Shown here in pieces: positions 26,742 to 38,755 of a stretch of 64,000 bases of DNA (position 1 is the first letter of the stretch; every line of letters starts with the position of its first letter). The notes beneath the pieces are model-generated. The model had not been told where the DNA came from. It ran no database searches and saw nothing but the letters and a program-made list of their open reading frames with translations. The DNA is taken from positions 59,847,530 to 59,911,529 of the forward strand of contig CM045763.1 of assembly GCA_025200525.1 (NCBI GenBank), read 5' to 3'. A program made the translations under genes and the position numbers. Origin of the DNA: Camellia lanceoleosa. Its lineage: Eukaryota > Streptophyta > Magnoliopsida > Ericales > Theaceae.

Positions 26742-27203
26742 TAGTGTATAAATGGTGTGGGTCAAAGGTTTGAGAGTAAATTTACAAACCGAATGGCGGG
26801 TTGGCGGATTAGCGAATTGGCAAATTGCGGTTTGAGCGGTTTTTGGCGGATTGGCGGATTGAAGAATATTCTAACTTATTATCATACATTTGTATAATAT
26901 ATAACACTAATTTGTATAATATTTTTTAGATATATAACACAAAGTAATTTTACATAATATGTTTCATATATATAACCACTAATTTATAATAAATTCCATA
27001 TCTTAAATCTCTCTCACACTCATTTTTACATTGATATTTCATTGGAGGTTAAAAAATATATATGTATTAACTATAGCGGAGCGGAGCGGTTCGATTAGCG
27101 GATTATAAATTTTAAAGTTTAAACCATGGCTAGTGGTTAGAATGGTGCGGATAGATAGATCGGAGCGGTTTTTAGCGGATTGGGCGGTATTTTGCATAGC
27201 CTA
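26742..27203. mobile_element. Non-autonomous hAT element, 462 bp, GCGGATT-rich ends
   Basis: Left end TAGTGTATAAA; the right end reverse-complements to TAGGCTATGCAAA. Flanks are GACGGAGG (26734-26741) and GATGGAGG (27204-27211), an 8-bp target duplication with one mismatch. Both subterminal parts hold multiple GCGGATT, GCGGTTT and AGCGGAT phrases; the centre is AT-rich. No transposase. It interrupts the higher-GC block. Confidence 0.65.
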
Positions 27204-27211
27204 GATGGAGG

Positions 27212-28090
27212 TAAGATGCGACTCAAGGCTACGATAAATAATGCAGCGCAAAGGTGGAGGCAGAGCTGCTAAGGGCCCGAATGGAAGAGGGTGAAAGCGT
27301 TGCAAGAAACCTAGCTGCTGAGACAATGCCAGAGAAAAGCCGAGGAGGATGCGTGTGCAAAGGGAACGGAGTATCGTAGAGGGCAAGAAGATGTAAGTCT
27401 TGGTGGTGGTGCAGTTACTTGGCAGAGCGTCCGCTCTGAGCCTGCCAATAACCAAATGAGAATTGGAAGTGAAAGTGCGCCACAAGATGGTATCATTGAG
27501 TTCGAGTTGGCAAGAGCCGTATTGAGAGGAAGCTAGGCGTGAGTCCATGATGTGTCCGCACCATCGCCGATGAAAAGGTGGAAGAAGACCCTTGCCAACA
27601 AGTAAGATTTGCGTGACGAGGGTGCAATTAAGGACAAAGAAAGAAGTAGATGGTCGAATAAGTAGAGTTGGAGAAGGCATTGGCAAAAGAAAGTGAGCCA
27701 AATTGGCATATGAGAAGCGCGGCGTACCCTGACTTATGCATGGTGGCTATGGAGAAATTCAAAGGAGTTCGTTGAATTCCGTGATGGCCCTGTAACGTTA
27801 CTGATCGCTAGGAGCTTGGTGAGAGGAGGAGTTGGGAGTAGGCTGGTTGGGAGTGGCCAAGCAGAGGCGGAGGCGAAGAAGTTATCCAAAGCTTCGGGTT
27901 GGACTTCACAAGCACGAGATGAGCTAGTACTAGGACAATGGTTGAATGAGCTTTAAATACAAGGCACAAGAGCCGTTCCCCGGATCTAGAATTGGAGTCT
28001 AAGTAGAGAAGGTAGGGAAGACGATGTTGCTAGACTCCTTTGGATTTAGGAGATTGAAAGAAGACCCTGCGTATCCAAATGAGGGAGATT
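27212..28090. other. Higher-GC degenerate block, right part
   Basis: Continuation of the block at 24090-26733 beyond the hAT insertion. The minus-strand open frame at 27201-27701 has no recognisable domain and is not called. Confidence 0.35.
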
Positions 28091-28111
28091 AATCAGCTAT
28101 AACAGAACGGT

Positions 28112-28262
28112 GTAAAAATGTTGTTTTTATTTGTTTTTGTTTGTTTGTTGTTATTGTTGTTGTTTTTTTTTTGTACATGTAATTTCAGTAATGAATTGTA
28201 TAAAAGTACAAGTTTGTTAATAAAGCGATGAGTCCTCTTATTTATTATTGTTGTTGTTGTTA
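28112..28262 (+). repeat. T-rich GTT/GTTTT simple-sequence stretch
   Basis: Tracts of GTTTTT, GTTT and TTGTTGTTATTG at about 28112-28172 and again at 28246-28262. Confidence 0.6.
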
Positions 28263-28270
28263 TTGCCTTT

Positions 28271-29072
28271 GATTTGTAAAGTTTAAATGGTAAAATGGTT
28301 GAGTAGAATTGGATAAAAATGGATAAGAAAAAAAGAATTTGGGAATATGAAATTTGATAAGTAACCTTATCCTTAGCAAAAATGGTAAAATGGGCAAAAT
28401 TGGCTAACTTAATGTATGAAGTAATGAAAAATGGATGATTATGAAGGCTAGAATTTACCAAAGTAAGTTTGGCGATGTATCAGTTGTAACTTTACATACT
28501 TTGTCTAGATGGGACTAGCTATGACCTCGAACTGGCTAAGTTCTTCGCGCTTAGTCATTTGAATTGGAATTAGGATCGATCAGTGAGCTTTGAATTAACT
28601 TCGATTAAAATTTTGAGAGCTTTGAGTTAACTTCAATCCTGGTATTGTTAATTTCTTGCTTAGATTAAGTTGAGGCTGAACCGAGTTGACTCGGTCTAGT
28701 GGTTGAGGCTTGAATTAACTTCGATCTGGATTCGGAAGCTATTAGCGTTTAGTCTAGCTAATGGCACTTAGTCCAAAAAGTTGTTATTGAAACACCAACA
28801 TAGATAATGGAGATGTCAAATTGTTTGTCATTTAAAGGTACCAACTTGTTGATCTCAGATTTTACAAAAGCATGTATGGAAGAAGCGACAATGAACAGAA
28901 TTAGTGTATAGATCGACAAAGAGACTTATCACAACAATTGAACAATACACAAAAATAGGAGGCATCATTTCAACTTTGAAATAAGCTTCAGAAGTGCTTT
29001 CGGCATTTCATGGATGGAGGAGGTCTCTACGCCCAATATCTTGGAGAGCGATAAGAATTATGCCACAACAGG
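28271..29072. other. Gene-free stretch, no clear feature
   Basis: The phrase GCTTTGAATTAACTTCGAT recurs with variation near 28588, 28618 and 28707. No gene is recognised. Confidence 0.4.
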
Positions 29073-32000
29073 TGTAGACACCCCATTTTTGACCAAAAAA
29101 TCCCTCAAGACTTAGGCGTCCATAGATTGGAACGCTTTCGGTGATTATCCCATGTTGTGTTTGTTTGGAGTCAGGAGTTCTGTTCTGTGGCTCATGCTGC
29201 CTCGGAGGACCTCAAGAAACATTTGGTATTTGTGTTTGGTTCTTGCACTTCAAACACTTGTGTTTACCTGTGGAGAAGGCGATGAATGCTTTGTGAGGCA
29301 TCCCATACCCACTAGGTTGTGGCTAGAGGAGCCACCAAGAGAATTGTTTAGTGGTCTGCCATCGGCACTATAGAGTGCCAGTCTGGCACTATTTGTCTTG
29401 CAGTCGGCACTCTTTTTAACAAATACCATTTTGCCTGTGAGGCATCCACTGCACATTTGTTTTTGGAGAATGTTACCAGGACTGACTTTTAGGGGTGCTT
29501 GTTTCCCTGGCTCACTGCTACGTGTATGGAGGATGAGCCTGATCACATAGCCTTGAGTTTTAGTGCCTATACAAGAAGAAGCCTCTTCTCTTGGCTCAAG
29601 GGATGCAAGATTTGGAGGGAAGTTAGACATTTAGGAGAGGGAGAAGCTACTGGCTGGTTTTAGGTTGGGATTTTGTGTATCTATCCTATCTCTCTCTTTC
29701 TCTCTTGTTTATTACAGCCACACACTAAGGTGTTTGTGACTCTTGTGACTCACCAACACCTAGTGTTTCGCCTCTTGGGCGGGTGCTAAGGTTTGTTCTG
29801 AGTGTTCTTGGCAGGCGGTTTTGGGCTCGAAGACCAGCAAACTTCAACATTTGTGAAGAAAGATCATCGAGGTAAAAACTTGCTTTGTTGCCATTTTACA
29901 CGTCCATTTTTGCCTAGTTTAAAGCAATAGTTTTTGTGCTTGAGTCTATAACATATAAAGTTCTGTTTTTTTAACCCTCTTCATTGTTTATTAAGAGTGC
30001 TTGATGGTTTGGAAGAGTTTGACCATACATGGAAGCCTTGAGGGCCATTTTGGGCTCCGACCTGGCAGGCTCCCAGACTTTGGGTGGCAGGCCTCTCCTG
30101 CAGTCTTGAGGATTTGGTGGTGGAGATCAGTCTCCTCAAGTCTCCAAAAGGAGGGCCACCCCTCTCCTTGATGTCCCTTCAGAACAGGGTGGCCTCTGAG
30201 AACACCATGTTTAGTTGTGTGTTGGGCATGTTTGGCTGTTTTCATGCCCTGTGCCATGGTCCTTCTGAGCTTACAAAGTTGGTTTTAGCACTTTCATGCA
30301 TGTCCATATAGATGCTTTTGTAATGCCTTATGTGCATAACTCTAGGTTTGTATGCCTTCTTTCCTGCGTGTTTAGGCTAGATCCGTGACATGCTTCGTTT
30401 GACATGTTTGCTTCTGTCCATAGTCGGCTGGTCAATCTTAGCATGTGTTGTAGCCTCTTACAGCTGGCTTGTTGGCCTCAAAACATGAATGTGTAGCATC
30501 GATGCTAGCTCGTTACGATAGTTTGGAACCACCTAGCATGCTATTCAGGCCACTGGTATGCTTATATACTCACCTTAAAATACCATACCTCTTTAATGCT
30601 TTAACATGTCTTGAATACTTATGTTTTTAGCCATTTTGCATGCCTTTGATTTCAGAAACCTCTTAGATGCCATCTAAGTAGCCTTTTGACTTTGTTTTGA
30701 CATACTAAAGCTTGTTTTAGTTGTTTGAAGTGCCTCCACCGTAATACTTTTATAAGTTTAGTTCAAAAGCCTCTTGTGCTTTGAGCATGAGCCATTTGCA
30801 TGCTTTGTTTGGTCTATCTTGACTTGGATTTTTTGGCACCATGTTTTGCATATTTGAGCTTTACAATGCATGCTCATTGTCCATGTTTGGTCTCTTTAAG
30901 TGCTTGAGATTTTATATTCATGCTTAAAGTTTGAATCCTGTACTGCGTATGTGTGTGTTGTTTAATCCTCGTGTCCTGAACATTTTATTACTTGATTTTT
31001 AAAACCTATATTGGAGTTGCCTAAGTCATGTATCATGAAATATCTTATAGTTATATTATAGTCCATGTTGCATGATAGATAAAGTTGCATTGCATCAACA
31101 TTGTCGGCTGACTTGGTGATAGGATTGGGACTTGATTTGTTTAGTTTGCATGCATTTGAAATCAAGTTCTTGCTTATGGTTCTTAAGACCATCATGCGTA
31201 AAATCTTGTGATTGGTGGTCAGAATCAGCGTTATCACTTTTAGTCAATAACATGATAAGAGGTGTGTATAGTCTCATCTGTGAATCGCATTACCGTACGT
31301 GTTGTTACATTTGTTCTCTCTTCTTGTGGGTTGCCTGCCTTGTTAAAAGTCACCGTGGCTGTTCGTCTTGTACCCGTGATCAATTTCAGTAAATAACTTC
31401 ATCTCTGATCTTGATATCTCATTCTTGACAGTGGTGTCCCATCCCAAATGGCAGATCTCCAAAGGCCCAAGGAAGTATTCCTAAGACTTTGGTAATTTTC
31501 TGAGGAGGATAGCAGAGGAAACAGAGGCAAATCATGCATGACAGGCGATTCGAGCGCCTCCGGCGTGTCCGCATTTGGCCCTCATCCCGAGGCGATTTAT
31601 CGCTTAATTAGATTAATTATTCTATTTAATTAATTTAGTTGATTTGTAATAATTAATTAGCTTGAGTTAATTAGTTATTCGTTATGTATTATTCTTTCTA
31701 CCTCGAGCGAGGGCATAATTGTAATAAGTGTGTGAGTGTGTATGTCTTCCAATCCCCATTTCTTTCTCCCTTTTATTTACCCGCTTATGTTGGTAGATTA
31801 GGCATTTCTATCTTAGCATACCTTATGCAATGCATGCGGCATCTATGCATTTGTTTACATGCACCTGCCTTGCAGACATCATACAAATCGCGATCGCATT
31901 TTCAATTCCAAATTGAATACGTGATAGTTTTTGCATCTCATGTGCTATGCTTAGGTAGCCGAGTCTGCCTCTAGATTGCATCCTTGCTCGTGTTGCATTA

Positions 32001-32640
32001 GCCATTTAACATGAACTAGGTCATGCATGTTTGCTAACTAGTTTCTTGTTTTGGCAGAGTACAATGTAAGTATTTATACTTTAGCATACCGCATGCGTGA
32101 ATGTTGACATGACAAGATGCTTGCTGCGTTAAATGCTTACATGATAAACCTGCTTGAATGCTGAAGGTTAGATTGCCCGAGTTGGGGAAAAACTCGTTGA
32201 ACCGTGTTTAGCCTACTGAGTAGCAAATTCGAGGTATTTTCAAAACGAACGGATATGCAATGTTTATTTCCAAATTAGGCAATCTAGTCTATACTTGTTT
32301 GTGCGCAAGATAACATAGTAATTCTAGGCTAATAATTGGAACAAGAGCATGTAATGTTTTCAAAACGGATATCACTTAGTAGAGGGCTTTTTGGACCGCG
32401 AAAAGGGGTGCTCATAGTGACCTTCCCGATCGTACTCCAAGCTCCCGAGCCAAGACCACTTTGGTGATGCTATTCTTCGCACCCAGCCGTCGGTTTCCTA
32501 AATTTCCCATTTTAAAATATTTAGGTGGCGACTCTGTAATCTGGCAAAGCAGTCCATGTTTGGCACTACTTTTCAAAAATCTGTTTTCTTAAACGATTTG
32601 CCAGAGTTGGACTCTTTGGTTCAGATTTAGAACCGCGACA
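29073..32640 (+). mobile_element. Putative long LTR of a Ty3/gypsy-type element
   Basis: Starts TGTAGACACCCCATTTTTGA and ends GATTTAGAACCGCGACA, with GTGGCGACTCTG about 115 bp before the end. These start and end styles are typical of long plant gypsy LTRs. There is a TATA-like CTATACAA near 29568. It contains no intact gene; short frames such as 29152-29373 and 29250-29630 are not supported. At 3568 bp it would be a very long LTR, as in Tat/Ogre lineages. No partner LTR, primer-binding site or clear target duplication was found, so it may be a solo LTR. Assignment rests on motif recognition only. Confidence 0.4.
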
Positions 32641-32696
32641 CAAACAAAGAGGAGAGTCCAATCAGAAGAGAGTTCTCGCGACCCTCAAGTTTTCAT

Positions 32697-32880
32697 AACC
32701 AAGCAGTGGTCTCCGCCTTGATAACATAGGTCCTTCCCATTTGGCTGCTAGCTTGTCGTGGTCGGATTTTGAAATGGCAAGGGTTGCTTCACAAGACTAG
32801 GGTCACCCAATCGTGAACTCTCAAGGTCTAACTTTAAGTAATGTGTTCATTTTTGTTGATATGACGCTCGTTCGATGTTA
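32697..32880 (-). pseudogene. Ty3/gypsy integrase C-terminal fragment, broken
   Basis: The minus strand encodes pieces typical of the end of gypsy integrase: KVRP, then DKLAAKWEGP followed in a shifted frame by YVIKAE. The WEGPY-type motif marks the C-terminal domain. Stops and at least one frame change break it. It faces against the LTR-like segment beside it and abuts the assembly gap, so its parent element is not visible. Confidence 0.55.
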
Positions 32881-32888
32881 GCTTGTCT

Positions 32889-32988
32889 NNNNNNNNNNNN
32901 NNNNNNNNNNNNNNNNNNNNNNNNNNNNNNNNNNNNNNNNNNNNNNNNNNNNNNNNNNNNNNNNNNNNNNNNNNNNNNNNNNNNNNNN
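32889..32988. other. Assembly gap of exactly 100 N
   Basis: One hundred consecutive N, the conventional size for a gap of unknown length. Sequence on either side need not be adjacent in the genome. Apparent frames that run through the N are meaningless. Confidence 0.99.
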
Positions 32989-35334
32989 CTGGAGAAGTTT
33001 TACGATCAACAAGGCTCGGAAGTTTTTCAAAACAAAAGATGCAGTGTCTATTCTTTTGCTTTATTCTCTCATCATGCTCAACACATGACGGCCACATCCA
33101 CAGAAGTGAAGAAGAAAATGACAGAAGAGGAATTTATCAGAAACAAACTGAAGAAGGCTATCAACGAAGGCCAAAGCATCTTCCCAGAGAGATTACTTAT
33201 CTGAGGCTTTTCCATTCGATTTCAATGAATGCAATCACGCTTTTTCCGGGCAATCCTGGTACTCCAAATTGAGAATGAATCTAAGCAGGTGGATTGAGTT
33301 GATGAACAGAGCCAAATAATGCACCCCTCTTTTTATATTGTGTGATTTTGATCGACGGCTTGGAAGAGACTTTATGTTCGCGACAATCGCGGGTCCCTCA
33401 GATTGCATCGCTTTCAGCGATTTACGAACAGGCTGATGACGAAGAAATCCTCCACGAATGCATCGAAGGGTTGTTCTCGGTTGCACGGATTGCTCAATAT
33501 GGACTAGAAGACACTCTTGATGAACTTTTAGCCTCATTTTGCAAATTCACTACACTGTTGAATCCATATGCGTCTTCAGAAGAGACCCTTTATGCGTTTA
33601 GCCACGATATGAAGCCGGAGAATGGCGACTCTAGCCGTTTCACTACCCGCAAATAGTTTTCGGGGAATCGATCAGAGGAGGTTGGAGGAACATTATTGAT
33701 TGGTTTGTTGAAACTCAAAAGGCTAAAAGCTTCTCCCTCAAACTATTATTGAACCCGATAATGGTCCTGCCTCATCATCTGAACATGGAACTCACTCAAA
33801 ATCCGAGTCATGTGTGCCTCTTCCCCAAACACAGTCGTCGAGGTTCTGGTTTTGTTAGGCAGATTCTCGCATTTTCTGTCGATGGAAAGCATGGAAGAAA
33901 ATTTGAACCTCGGTGTGACGAATTTGAGCAGAATCTAAAAAGTCATCCAACAATGCCAAGTTGGGGAACATCTTCACCACTAGTTCAAAATTGCCCGATG
34001 AACCGTTGATGAATCTTGGGCGTTCCTTGATATTTTTCTGCAGCCGGGAAAGGGCAAAAGTTCCAGCACCCCGGTGGAGGAAGAAGAAACCGTTAGTTCT
34101 GTTGGGAATTGATCCTGACCGTTACTTTGGCGAATACTCACAGATTCACAACTTTTTGGCCTCAGTACCATGATTTTCTGCTCGCAGTCCTCAATTTCCT
34201 CTCTTCTCCCTGTTCCATTTGCAGAAAAAGCCATTGTTGCACTCTTGAAGATATGTCTCAAGCTCCTTTCCTCGTACCAACCTGACAAACTCCCGAGGAG
34301 CTCATTTTCAAGTCTATAAATCTAATGTGGAAGCTTCGACAAAGAAATTATCGATACTTGTTGTGAATTCTAGCACAATCTGTAAGCAAAATCATCATAG
34401 ATTACCCGGCTAATTTGCATACGCATATGGCATGGAATTCCGTTCTTCACGTGTTTTCCGTCTCCCGGGGGCCCCCTGAGACCTTTGATTTGGCCGTAGG
34501 GACACTCATATCGTTGATATCTGATGGAAACAATGTATCGCGCACAAACTATGCTTATTCTATTGATTGTGCAATAGGTGTTGTCTCTCTAAAAAAGTCT
34601 CCATTGGTGAAAAACATGAAAGTTATGTACTTGATGGCAGATACAGTGTACATGTTAAACCTATGGTACAAAAGCGGATACTCAGATCCTGGAAGCAGTG
34701 TGAGTATGGTGAGCAACACGAGTTGCTCGTCTTTAGAAAAATTTGAAATCTCTTGGCTCGACTAGCTTCACTGTGAATTTATTCGTCAAGCTTGGTGAAG
34801 CATTGAGAAAGACTAGCAGCACGACGCGAAGAGATAAGAAACCATGCCATCTCAGCCTTACAGAAAAGCTTCACATTAGCCGAGGAACTGTATCACACCG
34901 ACAAATTGTATAAATTGTTTTAACCTTGTGATATTCGCAATGGTTGATGATCTACGAGAAAATGTTGGAGTATTCAAGGAGAGAGAATGCGGAGAGAGAG
35001 ATGAGAAGCATGGAAGGACATTGAAGATTGCAATGGAGCTATTGACAGAAGTGTACTTGCAATTCTTGGAAACCGATATCAGGAGAATTCGGGGTTTAGG
35101 ACATTTGGTTGGGGATATTGAGGAGGATGGATACATGTATGAAAGCTGAATTGGGTGAATATGGAAATTCAAGTGCAAGAGATAATTCAGATTTGTTGAA
35201 CAAGATGATCACAACAATGAAAGAAAATGAGATCTTGGTGAAAAAGGAATGTGATGATTTGTGAAATAACATATATTCAGATACAGTGGATTGCTCCTTC
35301 CCTCAAGGAGGAGCTATTTCCTGAAGAGATGTAG
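32989..35334 (+). pseudogene. GNL2: GNOM-like ARF-GEF (GNL2-like), 5' truncated by gap, many frame breaks
   Basis: The sequence after the gap encodes the end of a Sec7 domain (LEKFYDQQGSEVFQNK, then VKKKMTEEEFIRN near 33106). The C-terminal regions of the plant GNOM family follow in order: LFHSISMN, SRWIELMNRAK, FDRRLGRDFMFATIAGPS, CIEGLFSVARIAQYGLEDTL and SFCKFTTLLNP, FSHDMKP, later KLPDEPLMNLGRSLIFF, HMAWNSVLHVFSVS, MKVMYLMADTVYML, FAMVDDLREN, and a terminal APSLKEELFPEEM before TAG 35332-35334. Wording such as IAQYGLEDTLDEL resembles GNL2 more than GNOM. Family members activate ARF GTPases by nucleotide exchange in vesicle traffic; Arabidopsis GNL2 acts in pollen. At least seven frame changes, without rearrangement, split the coding region. 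Because the family order is otherwise complete and the region adjoins a contig end, uncorrected sequence error is as likely as a true pseudogene. The N-terminal DCB/HUS part and most of Sec7 lie in the gap. Confidence 0.85.
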
Positions 35335-36609
35335 AGAGAATTATGGGATGAAAGGGTATTAAAATAATTTTACATCATTGACCAAAATAAAAATAAAATA
35401 AATAAAATTTGTAGTAGTTTTCATTTTTGAGAATAGGGTTTCTTGAGAATAAAAATGACAATTCAGTGCACAAGACTCTTATTGAAAAAATGGTTTGAAG
35501 AGGGAATGATATATGCACTCTTATCTCTATTTTTGAAAGGCATTGTTTCGTGACTCGAAAAATAGATTTTGGCGAAGGGCTCATCATAAAAAGTTGACAA
35601 CAATACAACCGAATTAGAGCAAGTAGCATTAATGGAGTTGTATAAATAAATATCTGAAATTTTTGGTAAATTGCAGTTAAAAATTTCTGGATGCCAACAC
35701 AACATGAACATCAAGTGCATTTTCTCGACCTTTTTCAATGGTTTTCTCGACAACCAAACAGAGGGTTTTTAGTATTCTTGATTATTGTTCTGTTTTATTT
35801 TTGCGGTATTGTGTTCATTTGGGTACCTTCCTTTTTCTTTTCTTTTTTTAACTGTTCTTGAGGTTACATCGTATTCTTGGAATTATAAGATATTTTAGAT
35901 AAAATTTGCTAGGAAATTAAAAGTTGCATAATATAAGGTATATTGGACACTCTGAAGAATTCTGTAGTGATGCTTCATCAACCACAATGATTGAACTCTA
36001 ATGCTTTTCGCTTTTTTTTTTTTTTTTTTTTTCTTTTAACAGTTTTTGAAAATAATTTACCAAACAAGTTTCGCAAATGGTTTCTGTTTTCACAGATCAG
36101 ATGAGAAACAGGAGCAATATTCTGGCCAGAACATAAGCCAAAACAACTCTTGACATGTCTAGCCTCAAATTTTGATGCCAATCCACTTTTTACACATCAT
36201 TCAAATGAGCAAGGAACAAATAAATAAATAAATAAATACTGCACTTATTTGCCAACTGACTAGAAGCTTTTTATATATGCACAAAACCAAATATGCTTTT
36301 TAAAACACATGTTTAAAGAGTTCAGCTAGGTTAGGAAAGAAATACTACTTCACCTGGGATGTAGTCAGAGTGATTTGCATTTTCCACAATCAATTTTTTT
36401 AATTTTAATTTCAGAATTTTGTGCCTAATTGATTTGTTTATAGTTTATGTTGTACACCTAAAAAATTGATTATCCTAAAAAAAGAGTGTTTTAAATTCAA
36501 TTTATTAATTATCAACTTTCAATTTAAAATAATATAATTTTCCATGTGTACATGAGCATTACTGCAACTTTCTGGGGATAATGTATTGAATTTAAAATTG
36601 ATACCATGT
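35335..36609. other. Gene-free intergenic stretch
   Basis: AT-rich, no supported gene; homopolymer T tract near 36012. It should include the 3' untranslated region of the GNOM-like gene. Confidence 0.5.
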
Positions 36610-36965
36610 TTGGTTCTAAAAAATTAAATTTACTATTTAGAAAAATTGATTTTTTTGTTTTTCGTGTTTTTATTTTTTATTTTTTTATTTATAGTGAATT
36701 TTTTAAATATTTTATGCAATTATTTTATTTTTTAGATACACCTAATCTAAATACACTTTAAAAATATAATATTCGTAATTTTTTTAAAATAACCAAATAA
36801 AAAAATACAAAAAAATGCTAAAATTTAATATATTTTTGTATTTTGTTGTATTTAATAATTTTTAAAATTTTTTGTATAATTTTTTTTAATATTTTAAATA
36901 AATTAAGATTAAATAGATTTAAAAATTTTAAAAATTAATTAAAATATTAAAAATATAAAAATACT
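36610..36965. repeat. AT-rich foldback-like repeat
   Basis: Related to 60365-60775: TTTTCGTGTTTTTATTT, TAGTGAATTTTTTAAATATTTTA and TTTAGATACACCTAATCTAAATACAC occur in the same order. Confidence 0.4.
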
Positions 36966-36974
36966 AACGGAAAA

Positions 36975-37248
36975 CTAGGGTTGTTTGGGGTGTCCTAAAT
37001 AAGTGTACTTTTTGTCTTTTTGGACTAAAAAATTGAGATTGAAAATATGAATATTTGGGTTAACTTTTTGACTTTTTATGGAAAAATGTGTAATAAAAAA
37101 TTGTAAAAATTGATTTATAAGGAAAAATTCGAATTGAGAGTTGTGCAGCCGTAATTATTGACTTTTGGTGAATAATATTAACTTTTTAACTTTTTAAATA
37201 ATTTTTTGACTTTTTAACTTTTTTACAAGTCCCAAACTTGACCTTCTA
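36975..37248. mobile_element. MITE of the GTTGTTTGG family, about 274 bp
   Basis: Left end CTAGGGTTGTTTGGGGTGTC; right end ACAAGTCCCAAACTTGACC with inverted complementarity. The inner arms have TTAACTTTTTGACTTTTT phrases. Short relative of 54868-55637 without the nested foldback. Confidence 0.5.
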
Positions 37249-38755
37249 GAGCTGTTTTTGAAAACTTGGGTTTCACTTTATTTTAGTATAAACATCTCTC
37301 TCTCATCATTCCAACCACAGACAAATTCCTCCCCAATAGGAGGCCCATTCTAAGGAGGGCAAAATCATGATCTCTAATTCAAAGAAATCATGAAACCTTT
37401 GCTTCTAAAACCACCCTAAAAACCTCCAGCCTCACAATTATGTCTTTCTTGCCACATTATCAACTTGTTAGTTAAGGTTAAAACCCTAAACATATAATGA
37501 GTACGTTAGGGAAGGGGTTGACTTTTTAGTTATTTTAATCTGACACTAAATAATTTTATTTGGGAATGACTTTTTTGACTTTTTGTGAGAGAAATAATGT
37601 AATGATTATGAGAAAGTTTTATATGCCAATAAGGTACCTCGTGATATTACCTTCCACTAATCACAAAGGTATATGCCCGCTATTGTTCCCCAAACACTCA
37701 ACATAAGTATAATAGATCCTATTAATAAAAGCCAATCACAATGATAAAAAGATCTTACATGGCATGTACCCTATCTACATATAAAATTTCTCAATAATTA
37801 TAGATTGAATATAATGTTTTGTCTTATTAGACTAAAAAATTTATTTTATCTTTTTGTGACCAAACCCAACTCAATCCTTCTTCCCCAAGCAGTGCAATAT
37901 AACCATCGTCAATATATAGACCCTCTAGTCTATAACTCCAATCCTATGGCCTATTTTGACAAAATGATTCAAATTTAACTTTTTAACTTTTTAATTGTTT
38001 TCATAACATTACCTCTCTATTCTTTTTATATTTTTAAAAAAAAATCAGCATGTAACCTATTTCTCAAAACTTTTTTACTCGCATCATTAGCTAGTCTTTT
38101 TTTTTTTTTTAAGAGGGAAGACAAAAACAAAATTAAGAATTACCAGATTGAACCTTCGAAAGAACAAGAGCTTGGATAGTCACATACTCACATCATTAGC
38201 TAGCTTTAATAAGCAAGCATGTGATCAAAATTTTAAAAAGATTTTTACATAATTGACAACTGTTCCGTCACGAGTAAATTAAGGAATTATATTTTTTGTG
38301 GTACATTATAGTCCATAATTTAGAAATGAGAAGATAAATGCAAAGATTCTGATAAACTAAACTAGCTTTGATTGGTTAAGATTGTATTTAAATGTTAGAT
38401 TTGAGTATGAATTTGTAGATCTCTACTCACATCAAGATATAAAAACGTATGAAATCATCTCTAATAAAAAATAATAATAAAAAATCTCCTACAATTTTCT
38501 ATATCCTCGTGATTGATAGCATTAAAAAGATAACCCAAAGAGCCAAGAATAAGAAAAAGGACTGCTAATATGATATGATACGACCACCCTCAAAACAAAC
38601 CTCTTCAATCATGAAATATTAGCAAGCAAGCAACCAAAAACCTTAGTTAAATCCTAAAGTGCTAACCATGAGGCCTTTTTAAATCAACTAAAATCTACAG
38701 CCAAACAGGCTGAGATTTCTTTCATCTCAAACAATTTTTCACTCTTCTTCACAGA
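37249..38755. other. Upstream region of the membrane-protein gene
   Basis: AT-rich, no other gene. It should contain the promoter of the gene starting at 38756; no convincing TATA box was identified. Confidence 0.4.

Noticed and set aside
24496..27701. Several frames of 100-200 residues on both strands in the GC-rich block
   Set aside because: They overlap in conflicting phases, have Ser/Leu/Pro or Glu/Lys/Arg bias, lack motifs, and one minus-strand frame series is interrupted by a hAT insertion without any sign of a joined gene.
29250..30311. Short frames in the LTR-like segment (for example 29250-29630 minus, 30084-30311 plus)
   Set aside because: No retroelement or host domain; lengths are expected by chance in a moderate-GC region.
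32834..33272. Open frames running through the N stretch
   Set aside because: They cross the 100-N assembly gap. Only the part after 32989 is real, and it belongs to the GNOM-like gene.
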